Shown piece by piece: positions 20,523-29,310 of a DNA stretch of 64,000 nt. Below the pieces are notes generated by a model. It did not search any database, was not told where the DNA came from, and saw only the letters and a program-made list of their open reading frames with translations. A program made the translations under genes and the position numbers. Position 1 is the first letter of the stretch. Every line of letters starts with the position of its first letter. Origin of the DNA: Methylohalobius sp. (GTDB lineage Bacteria; Pseudomonadota; Gammaproteobacteria; Methylococcales; Methylothermaceae); contig JAOAHI010000003.1 in the NCBI GenBank assembly GCA_026415315.1, forward strand, positions 50,350 to 114,349. The letters are read 5' to 3'.

Positions 20523-21851
20523 TTACTCTTCGGCTCGGCGCGGATCAAAGGCATCGCGGACCACATCGGCAAACAGGTTGGCCGCGAGCACAAAGGTAAA
20601 CATAAACGCGAAAGCTGCTGCCAAGGTCCACCAGACAACGGGCTCTCGGGCCAGTTCCAGACGCGCGCTGTTGATCATGTTGCCCCAGCTTTGCGTGGTG
20701 GGATCCACTCCGATGTTAACGTAAGACAACACCGCCTCAGCCAACACCAGCCCGCTGAAATCCAATACGACTGAGATCAACACGATGTGGAACACGTTGG
20801 GGAAGATATGACGCAGCAGAATTATGGGATGGGAGACCCCCAAGGCGCGGGCGGCTTGCACGTACTCCATTTCCCTAAGTTTTAGGGTCTCTGCCCTCAG
20901 CAGCCGGCATAGGCCGGTCCAGCTGGTAATCCCTAAAATCAAACACAGGAAAAACAGGCGCATATCAGCGCGCACGACTAAGCTGGTGAATTGTTCCTCG
21001 TGGGCAGCCATGTAGACTTGAAGCATCAAGATCGCTGCAGCAATCAGAAGGACGCCAGGGATGGAGTTCAAAGTGGTATAGAGATACTGGATCAGATCAT
21101 CTATCCAACCGCCAAAGTAACCGGCCACCACTCCTAGCCCGAGGCCCAAGGGAAGCATCACTAAGGTAGTCAGAGTACCGATGATCAAGCCGGTGCGAAT
21201 GCTTTTCAAGCTCTGATACAGCACGTCTTCACCCACCTTATCGGTCCCTAAGACGTGGTAAGCCAAGCTGAGCTCAGCAACGGTCCATCCTATCACGAGC
21301 AGGATGCCCAAGGTCAGCGAGACCGTGGCCCAAGGAGGCCACATAAGTCGGCGCAGGCCAAGGATGAGGGCCAGGCCCATGTTGAGCAGCAACCAGACTG
21401 CAGCACCTTTGCCGCCTCCGAGCAAAGCTCTTTGGGTCACATCGCGCCATCTGTCATTTGGATCTTGCAGGTGGGCGCCGCCGTACTGAAGGCGTGGATA
21501 GAGCCACGCTTTGCCTCCATCCGGCAAAGTCTGGAATTCACGCGCGTATAGGTGGGTGGCGAAAGGCGCGGAGTAGGTTTTTTCGCTGCGGATGCGAAGC
21601 GGTTCAATCCATCGGTCAAGCAGGCTCACCACCTGACCGTTTGAGGCTTGGCGGAAATGGATGGAATCTAAAAGCCCAATGGTGGCAAAGGCAGCCAGTA
21701 CTGTCAGAGCTGCCACTCCGGTGCGGCTGCGTGCGATTTTGCGCCAGGGCCGGCGCAAGTGCTCCTGACGGCGGGTGTAGAGCGCAAGCGCAGCGATACC
21801 GGCCGCAAGCGCAAAGAGCAAAGCGTCGGTCCACAATACTACCCAGCTCAT
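20523..21851 (-). CDS. yejE: Peptide ABC transporter permease (YejE/DppC-like), N-terminally extended
   Basis: A 442-residue permease, longer than the usual DppC (about 300). The C-terminal 250 residues carry the BPD transport domain with the EAA loop (EYVQAARALGVSHPIILLRHIFPN). The N-terminal 190 residues hold extra membrane segments at about 10-27, 47-65 and 150-190, with a soluble loop of about 80 residues containing DRWIEPLRIRSEKTY and LYPRLQYGGAHLQDPND. E. coli YejE is also longer than DppC. The ATGA overlap with yejB fixes the start. It forms the channel with YejB. Confidence 0.88.
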   Translation of the reverse strand: MSWVVLWTDALLFALAAGIAALALYTRRQEHLRRPWRKIARSRTGVAALTVLAAFATIGLLDSIHFRQASNGQVVSLLDRWIEPLRIRSEKTYSAPFATHLYAREFQTLPDGGKAWLYPRLQYGGAHLQDPNDRWRDVTQRALLGGGKGAAVWLLLNMGLALILGLRRLMWPPWATVSLTLGILLVIGWTVAELSLAYHVLGTDKVGEDVLYQSLKSIRTGLIIGTLTTLVMLPLGLGLGVVAGYFGGWIDDLIQYLYTTLNSIPGVLLIAAAILMLQVYMAAHEEQFTSLVVRADMRLFFLCLILGITSWTGLCRLLRAETLKLREMEYVQAARALGVSHPIILLRHIFPNVFHIVLISVVLDFSGLVLAEAVLSYVNIGVDPTTQSWGNMINSARLELAREPVVWWTLAAAFAFMFTFVLAANLFADVVRDAFDPRRAEE

Positions 21852-22825
21852 TCCAGGCGCACCCTGGGATCAACCAAGGTGTACGAGATGTCGGTCAGCA
21901 CCAGCCCGAGGATGTAAAGGGCGGAACCTAAAAACACCATCGCTCGGACGATGGCGAAGTCCTGGCGGCTAATGGCGTCTATAGTGTAGCTGCCAAGGCC
22001 GGGAATACCGAAAAAAGATTCGGTCAAGAGACTTCCTAAAAACAATAGCGGCAGAATCGCTACTACCCCGGTAAGGATGGGGATCAGGGCGTTGGGCAGA
22101 ACATGGCGGAACAATATCTTAGGCTCAGTCAAACCCTTGGCGCGGGCGGTGCGCACATAATCTTTCTCGATTTCCTCCACAAACAAAGTGCGGTACCAGC
22201 GCACGCCCGAGCCGATCCCTGAGACCACGCCTACCAGCACCGGCAGGAGCACGAATTTAATCGCGCTCATTCCTCCACCGTAGCCTGAAATCGGTACTAG
22301 TTTCATGACCTTACCAAACAAGTATTGGCCGGCAATGATGTAAAATAGGGCTGAAGTCGACATCAAAACGACGCAAGCAGCCAGGCCGCTGAGCTCAAAG
22401 TGCGTACGGCGAAAGAAGACCAAAAGTAAAGCGAAAGTGATGTTGACTATGAGCCCTAAGAGCAAAGTGGGTACTGCAATTGCCAGCGACGGCCCCATGC
22501 GCTCCTTAATGTCGGCGACGATATCGCGGCCGCTGTCGGAACGACCAAAGCGAAACAAGAACAGGTTAACCGATTTTTGAAAGAAGATGGTCTGGGTCAG
22601 TCTCTGCATGCCTTGGGCCTGGGTATTGAATAGCAAAGGAAGATCGTATCCCCGCTCGTGCTTCCACTTTTCGATAGCTTCTTGGGTGACGTGTTTGTGG
22701 CCAAGCTGCATGCGCGCCATGTCGTCAGGCGGATTGACCACGAAGAACAGCGCGAACGTGATTAGATTGACCCCAACTAAGATCGGGAAAGCATACAAAA
22801 CTCGGCGCAGAAGATACTGGGTCAC
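21848..22825 (-). CDS. yejB: Peptide ABC transporter permease (YejB/DppB-like)
   Basis: A 325-residue inner-membrane permease. The N-terminus TQYLLRRVLYAFPILVGVNLITF matches DppB/YejB proteins in hydrophobic profile (only partly quoted here by its key residues R7-R8 and the following helix). The EAA loop is KDYVRTARAKGLTEPKILFRHVLPN in outline. The start is taken as GTG at 22825 because it forms a GTGA overlap with the stop of the substrate-binding gene and begins exactly where family homology begins; the upstream in-frame ATG would lie deep inside that gene. Confidence 0.88.
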   Translation of the reverse strand: MTQYLLRRVLYAFPILVGVNLITFALFFVVNPPDDMARMQLGHKHVTQEAIEKWKHERGYDLPLLFNTQAQGMQRLTQTIFFQKSVNLFLFRFGRSDSGRDIVADIKERMGPSLAIAVPTLLLGLIVNITFALLLVFFRRTHFELSGLAACVVLMSTSALFYIIAGQYLFGKVMKLVPISGYGGGMSAIKFVLLPVLVGVVSGIGSGVRWYRTLFVEEIEKDYVRTARAKGLTEPKILFRHVLPNALIPILTGVVAILPLLFLGSLLTESFFGIPGLGSYTIDAISRQDFAIVRAMVFLGSALYILGLVLTDISYTLVDPRVRLE

Positions 22826-24981
22826 GCCAAAGCCGTCTCGTGCATTCTCTTTCGGTACTTGAGCCAAGCGGGGAACCAGCCTATCACCAGACCAAGCAAG
22901 AGCAAGTAAAGCGGCCACAGAATAGGACGGTTCCAAGCGGCGCGCAACTGAGCGCGCTGCTTGGAGTCTAGGCGCAGGTACTTGAGGGTGCCGGTCGCCA
23001 TTTGATTCGGTTTAACATTGGCGAGCCAGCCGTGATACAGAGTGAAATTTTTGGGGTGGAAACCGAACACCCAAGGGGCGTCGCGATGCAGGATTTCAGT
23101 CAATTTTTGGATTAATTCTAAGCGTGCGGGTGTGTCGTCTAAGTTACGCATCTGTTCAAACAGGCGGTCGAATTCAGGATTTTCGTAATTAGCCGCGTTT
23201 TCTCCACCGTATTTAACTTTACCGTTTTTGCTATAGAGCAGAAAAAAGAAATTCTCAGGGTCTGGGTAGTCGGCGTTCCAGCCCCAGGTAAAGATCTGGG
23301 CCAGTCCCACCCGCATTTTTTGTTGGAAACGGTTGTAATCGGTAGCGCGGATGACCAACTCGATACCCAGTTTTTCAAACTGCTTGCGGTACCAGGACAG
23401 ACGCGCCTTATCCTCAGGACCTCCACCTGGGGTGTCTAAGTACAATAGCAAAGGTCCGCCAGTGCTGGGGTCACGGCCGCCTGGATAGCCTGCTTCGGCC
23501 AGGAGCTTTCGTGCCTCTTCTATGGATTTGCGCTGCGGCTCGCCGTTTTTCCAGGTATAAACATAACGGTTGATACCTTGTGGCCCTTCCAAGTATCCAA
23601 AAATCCCAGGGGGAAGCACGCCTTGCGCAGCCACTCCTCGACCATTTAGGAAAATCGAGATATATTCCTCTTGGTCGATAGCGATCGCAATCGCCTGGCG
23701 CAGCTTGCGCTTGGTCTCTTCTAGACCGCCCACTACGGGGTCGAGCATATTGAAGCCTAAATAAAAGATAGAGGGAGCAACGGCGGTCTCCAGGCGGATG
23801 CCCTTAGCTTTGAGTTCTTCTGTGAGTTCAGCTTGATTTTGGGCGCCGAAACGAATCGCCTGATCAAAGCTGTCGGAGCTGATTCCTGAAGCCTCGTAAT
23901 ATCCTTGCAGGAATTTGTTCCAGGCTGGGATGAACTCGCGCTCTAGGATGAACTGGATTTCGTCGATAAAAGGCAGCGGCTGGCCCGCATCCCTAAGCAG
24001 TCCCAAGCTGGTATCTGCGCTCTCACCTTCGCTGGGATAGGTTTCGCCGTGGAAATTGGGATTTTTGACCAGCACGATGCGGCGGTTGGGGTTGTTCTCG
24101 GCCAGAAGATATGGTCCGGTACCGACTGGGTACCAGTCTAAGGTCAGGTTGCGCTCGATCAAGGGCAGTTGTTGGTAAAACCGATCGACTTCCCAGGGGA
24201 TAGGAGCAAAAAATGGCATCGCCAGCCAGTATTTGAATTGTGGATATTTGCCGCGGATGCGGATTACATAGCGATAGCGATCTAAAGCGTAAACCCCACG
24301 GATCGGATAAGGACGAAGATCGAAAAATTCCTGAGGGTCGATTTTTTGATAGCGGTGTTCGATTTCTTGCGCAAATTCGGCCAAGCCTACGATGTGTTCT
24401 TGCATCAGCCCAGCGATGGGGGAGTGGACTTTGGGATGAACTAGGCGCTTGATTTGGTATACATAGTCCTCAGCGGTCAGTTCCCGGCTTGCCAAGACAG
24501 GGAAGTCCATGGGGCTGTGGATGTTTTTAAGGTCTCGAGCAGTGAGGCGGTGGTAAAGGAAATGCCCGGAGGCGTCTTTGGCAAACGCCGGATGGGGCTG
24601 AAAGTAGATACCTGGGCGAATGGTGATAAGGTACTCGCTGTAAGCGATTTGGTCTGCCGGCGTGCTCTCAGGGAGCTTTTGCCCTTGCGCATTGAAGTAA
24701 GACACCCTGGGCAGCGAGGCAGCGGTGAGCGGGGTGAGAACGTAGGGCCGCTGTAAATAATGATACTGTAGCGGCGGCTCATAAGTTTGATTGATCAGGC
24801 TGTATTCATCGGCGCTATAGGCCAGGGCCGGATCTAAGTGTTTGGGAAATTCGGCAAGAGCCGCATAGAAGATATTGCGGTCTCTCTCGACAGCAGGGTA
24901 AGGGTTATTCAATGGCCCCTTACAGCCGCTCAGGCCTAACCACAGTAGCCACAGGTAAGCGAATCTAAGGATGATCCTCAT
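22822..24981 (-). CDS. Peptide-binding lipoprotein of ABC importer with C-terminal membrane helix
   Basis: A 719-residue family 5 extracellular solute-binding protein, YejA-like in context. It starts with a lipobox (LSGC, Cys20) and covers the usual bilobal domain, with WYPVGTGPYLL, FYLGFNM and the RLSWYRKQFEKLGIEL segment. Near the C-terminus a hydrophobic stretch (about 683-702, ILWPLYLLLLGLVIGWF) followed by KYRKR predicts a membrane helix with a cytoplasmic tail, so the protein may be anchored at both ends. Most binding proteins lack this. It is the first gene of the operon and ends in a GTGA overlap with the permease. Ligand unknown. Confidence 0.85.
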   Translation of the reverse strand: MRIILRFAYLWLLWLGLSGCKGPLNNPYPAVERDRNIFYAALAEFPKHLDPALAYSADEYSLINQTYEPPLQYHYLQRPYVLTPLTAASLPRVSYFNAQGQKLPESTPADQIAYSEYLITIRPGIYFQPHPAFAKDASGHFLYHRLTARDLKNIHSPMDFPVLASRELTAEDYVYQIKRLVHPKVHSPIAGLMQEHIVGLAEFAQEIEHRYQKIDPQEFFDLRPYPIRGVYALDRYRYVIRIRGKYPQFKYWLAMPFFAPIPWEVDRFYQQLPLIERNLTLDWYPVGTGPYLLAENNPNRRIVLVKNPNFHGETYPSEGESADTSLGLLRDAGQPLPFIDEIQFILEREFIPAWNKFLQGYYEASGISSDSFDQAIRFGAQNQAELTEELKAKGIRLETAVAPSIFYLGFNMLDPVVGGLEETKRKLRQAIAIAIDQEEYISIFLNGRGVAAQGVLPPGIFGYLEGPQGINRYVYTWKNGEPQRKSIEEARKLLAEAGYPGGRDPSTGGPLLLYLDTPGGGPEDKARLSWYRKQFEKLGIELVIRATDYNRFQQKMRVGLAQIFTWGWNADYPDPENFFFLLYSKNGKVKYGGENAANYENPEFDRLFEQMRNLDDTPARLELIQKLTEILHRDAPWVFGFHPKNFTLYHGWLANVKPNQMATGTLKYLRLDSKQRAQLRAAWNRPILWPLYLLLLGLVIGWFPAWLKYRKRMHETALA

Positions 24982-25037
24982 GATCGACGTACTATATCAT
25001 TTTGCCTAAAAATGAGCTCTAAATCTAAAAGCGAGGC

Positions 25038-25496
25038 ATGATCCGCATCCTTTTAATTTTGATGCTGCTTTTCTTATTGCTCTGGGGATGGCGTTGGTTC
25101 ATGCCGACGTCGCGGACAGACCATAGCGGCATTTATCTGGCCGCAGCTCTGATCCTGCTGGCTCTTTTAGTTCACAGCTGGCCGCTGCTTGCCTTTGGTG
25201 TGGTCGCAGTAATCATCGCCCGCTGGCCTAATCTATTTTCCATTTGGTCTAAGCTTTTCCAGATTTGGCGACGGCAAGAGGAGAGTAAGGCTTCAGGTGG
25301 GCATGATAGAGCCATGCCTGAGTCTGTGGCTGAGGCTTATGAGGTTTTAGGGCTTAAACCAGGCGCGACACGCGCCGAAATTATCGCCGCTCATCGCCGT
25401 CTGATTCAGAAAGTCCACCCCGATCGCGGAGGGTCAGACCGTTTGGCAGCTCAAATCAATCGAGCCAAAGAAATTTTGCTCAATTTCCACAGATAA
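25038..25496 (+). CDS. Small membrane-anchored J-domain protein
   Basis: A 152-residue protein. Two to three N-terminal hydrophobic segments (about 3-20, 32-50, 52-66) are followed by a basic linker and a C-terminal J domain: AEAYEVLGL, ATRAEIIAAHRRLIQKVHPDRGG with the essential HPD, and INRAKEILL. J proteins stimulate DnaK-type chaperones. The layout with the J domain last recalls mitochondrial Tim14/Pam18 and some proteobacterial DnaJ-like membrane proteins. It stands alone, divergent from the peptide transporter operon. Function inferred from domain only. Confidence 0.85.
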   Translation: MIRILLILMLLFLLLWGWRWFMPTSRTDHSGIYLAAALILLALLVHSWPLLAFGVVAVIIARWPNLFSIWSKLFQIWRRQEESKASGGHDRAMPESVAEAYEVLGLKPGATRAEIIAAHRRLIQKVHPDRGGSDRLAAQINRAKEILLNFHR

Positions 25497-25842
25497 CCCT
25501 TGCGTTTGTTGGCTAATTCCAATATTCTTAAATGCATTCGATCCGATTTGATTTCTTATGAATTTCCTCATGTCCGAACCTCTGGGTGTACATCCGGGGT
25601 TCGCGCCGCCCATAAGTGGGCTATGGCCCTTATTTTCAAGGGTTGCGGTGGACCGTTTGCTAATTGGTTTATGCGTATTGCGCGCAAGCTGTGCTCGGCT
25701 AGCATAGTTCCATTGTGCCGTTTAAATTGCAGGCCCGAGAGCTCGGTTGCCTGTCTGAGCTTCGCGAGGCTGGTCTTTACGCCATTGGCTGGCTTTGCGA
25801 TCAATAGATGAAATGGCGTGGTTTTGTAATAGGGTAACAGCA
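25497..25842 (+). promoter_or_regulatory. 346-base spacer with hairpins, likely leader of the RRM gene
   Basis: No convincing protein is encoded here on either strand; the open frames present lack ribosome sites and family features. Three hairpins stand out: CGAACC/GGTTCG (25575-25603), CCCTT/AAGGG (25627-25642) and CAGGC-CCG/CGG-TT-GCCTG (25730-25753). A long structured 5' leader would fit a cold- or self-regulated RNA-binding protein gene, but no promoter could be fixed. Inference. Confidence 0.4.
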
Positions 25843-26118
25843 ATGAAGAATATCTACGTGGGTAATTTGTCGTACCAGCTAAGCGAAGACGAGCTGCGCG
25901 CTGCGTTCTCTCGGTTTGGGGAGGTGTCTTCGGTCCGTATTGTCAAGGATCGTTACACTGATCGATCCAAGGGCTTTGGTTTCGTGGAGATGCCGGTGGA
26001 TTCGGAAGCCGATGAGGCGATCAGAAACCTCGACGGTCAAGATCTAAAAGGACGCGCTTTGCGCGTCAACGAGGCCCGTCCGCGGGAAAATTCTAGGCCG
26101 CGTCGGCAATTCGCGTAA
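25843..26118 (+). CDS. Single-RRM RNA-binding protein
   Basis: A 91-residue protein that is almost only one RNA-recognition motif. RNP2 is IYVGNL (residues 3-8), RNP1 is KGFGFVEM (about 43-50), and the C-terminal tail ARPRENSRPRRQF is basic. Proteins of this type are common in cyanobacteria and many proteobacteria and are often induced by cold. The ATG at 25843 starts right at the RRM; longer frames add no homologous sequence. It is preceded by a 346-base spacer and followed by a strong terminator, so it is monocistronic. RNA targets unknown. Confidence 0.93.
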   Translation: MKNIYVGNLSYQLSEDELRAAFSRFGEVSSVRIVKDRYTDRSKGFGFVEMPVDSEADEAIRNLDGQDLKGRALRVNEARPRENSRPRRQFA

Positions 26119-26158
26119 AAATTTAAAGCTTTTCCCCTCGTAAAGAGGGTGGGGAATA

Positions 26159-26196
26159 AGCCCGAAGCCGGCCCAGTCGTCTTCGGGCTTTTTTTT
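26159..26196 (+). terminator. Intrinsic terminator after the RRM gene
   Basis: A perfect 9-base stem AGCCCGAAG/CTTCGGGCT (26159-26167 with 26181-26189) is followed by a run of eight T. A second, weaker CCCTC/GAGGG hairpin lies just upstream. It insulates the RRM gene from the next hydroxylase gene. Confidence 0.9.
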
Positions 26197-26231
26197 CAGC
26201 TGGGCGTGAACGAAGCGGAGAGGACAAGGAT

Positions 26232-27449
26232 ATGGCACAACACTATGACGCGATTGTGGTAGGAGGGGGGATGGTAGGCGCCACCCTGGCTTGTTCGCTG
26301 GGAGATACAGCGCTTAACTTAGCGGTGATTGAAAGCCAGCGGCCGTACCCCTTTGCGTCTGAACAACCGCTAGATCTGCGGGTGTCCGCCATCAGCATTG
26401 CTTCACGTCGCATTCTTGAAGGGATTGGAGCATGGAATTACATCGCTGGTATGCGCTTGTGTCCTTTCCGGCGGATGCGGGTTTGGGAGATCTTCGACGG
26501 CACCGAGTTCCGCAGCCGCGACGTCCAGTACCCAGAGTTGGGGTACATCATCGAGAATCGGTTGATCCAACTGGCTTTACTCAGGCGCCTTGAAGAGTTA
26601 AGCAATATCGATTTGTATTGTCCGGCTAGACCAGTACGAATTGATTATCGCCCTGAGGGTTCAAGCATCGAGCTGGATGATGGCCGCCAGCTCGCAGCTA
26701 GGCTGTTAATCGCGGCCGATGGCGGTTATTCCCAGGTTAGACAGGCGGTTGGAATTGGCGTTACGGCGTGGGATTACGAGCAGGCGGCGTTGGTATTGAC
26801 GGTAGAAACCGCCTATGGCCAGCAGGACATCACTTGGCAGCGCTTTACCGAGGATGGCCCACAGGCGTTCTTGCCGCTACCCGGCCCCCACGCTTCGTTG
26901 GTCTGGTATCAACGTCCGGAGGAGGTAAAAAGGCTTGAAAGCCTCGATCATGGAGAGCTGCTTGCAGCGTTATACCAGGCGTTCCCGCGCGAATTGGGTG
27001 ACCTAATTCAGATCCAAGACTGGGGCAGCTTCCCTTTGCGCCGCCAGCACGCCACGCGCTATGTCAAAGACGGAGTGGCTTTGATCGGAGATGCGGCACA
27101 CATGATTCATCCTCTCGCCGGTCAAGGCGTCAACCTCGGTCTGCTGGATGCGGCGGCATTGGCTCAAGTGATAGTGGCCGCGAACAAAAAAGGAAAAGAT
27201 TTTGGCAGCCTAAGTGTCTTGCGCGAATACGAAACGATGCGCCGGCGCGATAATCTGATCATGATGACGGCGATGGACCTGTTTTACCGCGTGTTCGGCA
27301 CCTCCTCTGTGCCTCTCAAACTATTGCGCAATCTAGGCTTAAATTTAGCCCAGAGGCTTTATCCGGCACGCCTTGCAGTGATGCGTTACGCAATGGGACT
27401 GGAGGGAAACTTGCCGCACTTAGCGCGGGGAGAACCTCTGACTGCCTAG
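26232..27449 (+). CDS. UbiH/UbiF/UbiI family FAD-dependent quinone hydroxylase
   Basis: A 405-residue flavoprotein monooxygenase of ubiquinone biosynthesis. The FAD-binding VVGGGMVGATLA is at residues 9-20, a central LLIAADGGYSQVR block and the second FAD motif ALIGDAAHMIHPLAGQGVNLG near 283-303 are complete. The family adds hydroxyl groups to the ubiquinone ring; which position cannot be told from sequence alone, though the C-terminal RYAMGLEG resembles UbiF/UbiH. AAGGA ribosome site. It ends in a 4-base tail-to-tail overlap with the protease gene. Confidence 0.9.
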   Translation: MAQHYDAIVVGGGMVGATLACSLGDTALNLAVIESQRPYPFASEQPLDLRVSAISIASRRILEGIGAWNYIAGMRLCPFRRMRVWEIFDGTEFRSRDVQYPELGYIIENRLIQLALLRRLEELSNIDLYCPARPVRIDYRPEGSSIELDDGRQLAARLLIAADGGYSQVRQAVGIGVTAWDYEQAALVLTVETAYGQQDITWQRFTEDGPQAFLPLPGPHASLVWYQRPEEVKRLESLDHGELLAALYQAFPRELGDLIQIQDWGSFPLRRQHATRYVKDGVALIGDAAHMIHPLAGQGVNLGLLDAAALAQVIVAANKKGKDFGSLSVLREYETMRRRDNLIMMTAMDLFYRVFGTSSVPLKLLRNLGLNLAQRLYPARLAVMRYAMGLEGNLPHLARGEPLTA

Positions 27450-28885
27450 CGTTGCTTGCGCGCTTTGTCTTCGGCGCGGAACACCTTAAGGCGCTGTTTG
27501 GCGATTGCCTCTAAGATGCGGTCGCCAGTAGCCAGCTTGCGGGCCAAAGCGGCCTGAAAAATGGCCTGCTCCAGATCGCCGCTGGCATAATAGTACTCGG
27601 CCAAGTAACGATGAGACTCGGCCGCTTTGCCTAAACCGGCGTAGGCGCGCGAGAGCAATTTGAACACGATTGGTTGTCGCGGCGCTTGGGTTGCGACAAA
27701 GGGCTCAAGAAGTTGGCGCGCGCTCTGGAAATGCCGGGTTTCGAGCAAGGCTTCGGCGTATTCTAGCTTGAGCACCTGCGCTGCTGGAAAACGTTGCAAG
27801 GCTTGCTGATATCGACTTAAGGCTTGTTGAGTTTGGCCCTGGACCAACTCGACTTGAGCCATGGCGTGGATGAATTGGGGTTGATCGGGAAAGCGGTCGA
27901 GCAGAACAGTGAGCATTTGCCGACTGGCTTCAAGTTGGTTTTGAGCTTTTAAGGCTAAAGCCAAGCCATAGCTAGCCGCCGCTTGCTGAAACTCGATTCC
28001 CTGTTGTCGTTGATTGTTAAAGCTTTTTCTGAGCTCGGTCAGGTCGGTGGCGGTCAGGACTTGAAGTTTGGCTTTGGTCAAAAGATAAGCTAAGGAGTCT
28101 GGGTATTGGCGATAGGGAAAAGTCTCGGCGCGGGCACGACTGTCGGCGATGCGCGCACTGGTGACAGGATGGGTGCGAAGAAATTCAGGAACGTCCTGCC
28201 CTAGAAAGCGGGTTGATTGTTGCAGACGTTCAAAAAACGTCGGCATGCTGCGCGGGTCGAAATCGCTTGCAGATAGGATCTGGATGCCAACGTGATCGGC
28301 TTCTTGCTCATGGCTGCGGGTGAAATTGATCTGGTGCTGGATGCTACCTGCTTGCAGAGCGATGAAAGCCGCTTGACCCAGTTCTGGCGACTGAGCGCCG
28401 AGCAGAATGGCCGCCAGCGTAGCGGCGGCCAGCGGCAAGGCCAGCTGTTTGGCCGCTGCAAATGCTCGTTTAAGGTGCTGTTGGGCCACGTGGGCGATTT
28501 CGTGGGCTAAGACCGAAGCCAATTCTCCCTCTGATTGGGTGGCCAGGATCAAACCGCTATTGACCCCGATGTAACCGGCCGGGCCAGCAAAGGCATTGAT
28601 TTGTGGATCCATGACGACGAAAAAGTGAAAGCTGCGATTGGCTACGTCGCTGTGAGCGATCAGACGCCCGCCTAAAGAAGAGATATAATCTTGAATTTCA
28701 GGGTCTTGGCTGATGTGGACCTGCTGGTGCAGTTGGCGGTAAAAGGCCTCTCCCAAACGTTTCTCCTCCTCTGGACTGAAGACGGTGTCGGATGGAGCGC
28801 CCATGTCCGGAAGTTCTGGTGAGGCGGAAATCGTAAACGGTATCAACGTCAGCCAGAGGAGGACAATGGTGCAGGTTAATGGCAT
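27446..28885 (-). CDS. bepA: Periplasmic M48 metalloprotease with TPR repeats, BepA-like
   Basis: A 479-residue protein: signal peptide (about 1-20, PFTISA-S), an M48 peptidase domain with HEIAH zinc motif and the third ligand in SHEQEADHVG, and a C-terminal TPR region (about 310-450). BepA assists outer-membrane protein (LptD) assembly and degrades misfolded ones. The AEKRLGEAFYRQL-like N-terminal opening (here EEKRLGEAFY) and NAFAGPAGYIGVNSGL are typical. The ATG at 28885 is preferred to a TTG six codons earlier. Divergent from dsrE with about 20 bases between starts. Confidence 0.92.
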   Translation of the reverse strand: MPLTCTIVLLWLTLIPFTISASPELPDMGAPSDTVFSPEEEKRLGEAFYRQLHQQVHISQDPEIQDYISSLGGRLIAHSDVANRSFHFFVVMDPQINAFAGPAGYIGVNSGLILATQSEGELASVLAHEIAHVAQQHLKRAFAAAKQLALPLAAATLAAILLGAQSPELGQAAFIALQAGSIQHQINFTRSHEQEADHVGIQILSASDFDPRSMPTFFERLQQSTRFLGQDVPEFLRTHPVTSARIADSRARAETFPYRQYPDSLAYLLTKAKLQVLTATDLTELRKSFNNQRQQGIEFQQAAASYGLALALKAQNQLEASRQMLTVLLDRFPDQPQFIHAMAQVELVQGQTQQALSRYQQALQRFPAAQVLKLEYAEALLETRHFQSARQLLEPFVATQAPRQPIVFKLLSRAYAGLGKAAESHRYLAEYYYASGDLEQAIFQAALARKLATGDRILEAIAKQRLKVFRAEDKARKQR

Positions 28886-28905
28886 GTGAGAGAGCCTGTG
28901 CAAAA

Positions 28906-29310
28906 ATGGACGTGGAAGAGACAGCCGTTAAGGGAACTAGGTTCCTAGAATTTACGATTCAGGTCAACGCCAGCCCATACGCCGGTGCGGCGGCTGAACA
29001 TGCTTACCGTTTTGCTCAGGCAGCTTTGGCCAGGGGGCATAAGGTACGGCGGGTGTTCTTTTATGGCGAGGGAGTATACCACGCGCTTAAGGTTTCTCCG
29101 CCAGCGGATGAGTTCAACCTGGTAGCACGTTGGAGCCAACTGGCGATGAGCTATGGCGTGGACTTGGTTATCTGTTCAGCAGCGGCCCAAAGACGTGGAG
29201 TCTGGGAGCCGCAAACTCAGGACGAGCTTATCCCCGGATTTAGAATCGCAGGCTTGGCTTTGTTGGTTGAATCTGTGCTTGAGACCGATCGTCTGTTGGT
29301 GTTTGGCTGA
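28906..29310 (+). CDS. dsrE: Sulfur relay protein DsrE/TusD
   Basis: A 134-residue sulfurtransferase subunit. The N-terminal FTIQVNASPYAG and GHKVRRVFFYGEGVYHA segments and the active cysteine C90 in VICSAAAQRRG (C78 in E. coli TusD) are present. DsrE forms an E2F2H2 hexamer that carries persulfide sulfur to DsrC/TusE. The ATG has only a weak GAGAG site; an earlier frame start would overlap bepA. Translationally coupled to dsrF (shared bases at 29310). See dsrC for the question of Dsr versus Tus function. Confidence 0.9.
   Translation: MDVEETAVKGTRFLEFTIQVNASPYAGAAAEHAYRFAQAALARGHKVRRVFFYGEGVYHALKVSPPADEFNLVARWSQLAMSYGVDLVICSAAAQRRGVWEPQTQDELIPGFRIAGLALLVESVLETDRLLVFG

Noticed and set aside
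25500..25843. Two open frames, one on each strand, in the spacer before the RRM gene
   Set aside because: No ribosome site, no recognisable family, TTG-type start on the plus strand; more likely leader RNA.
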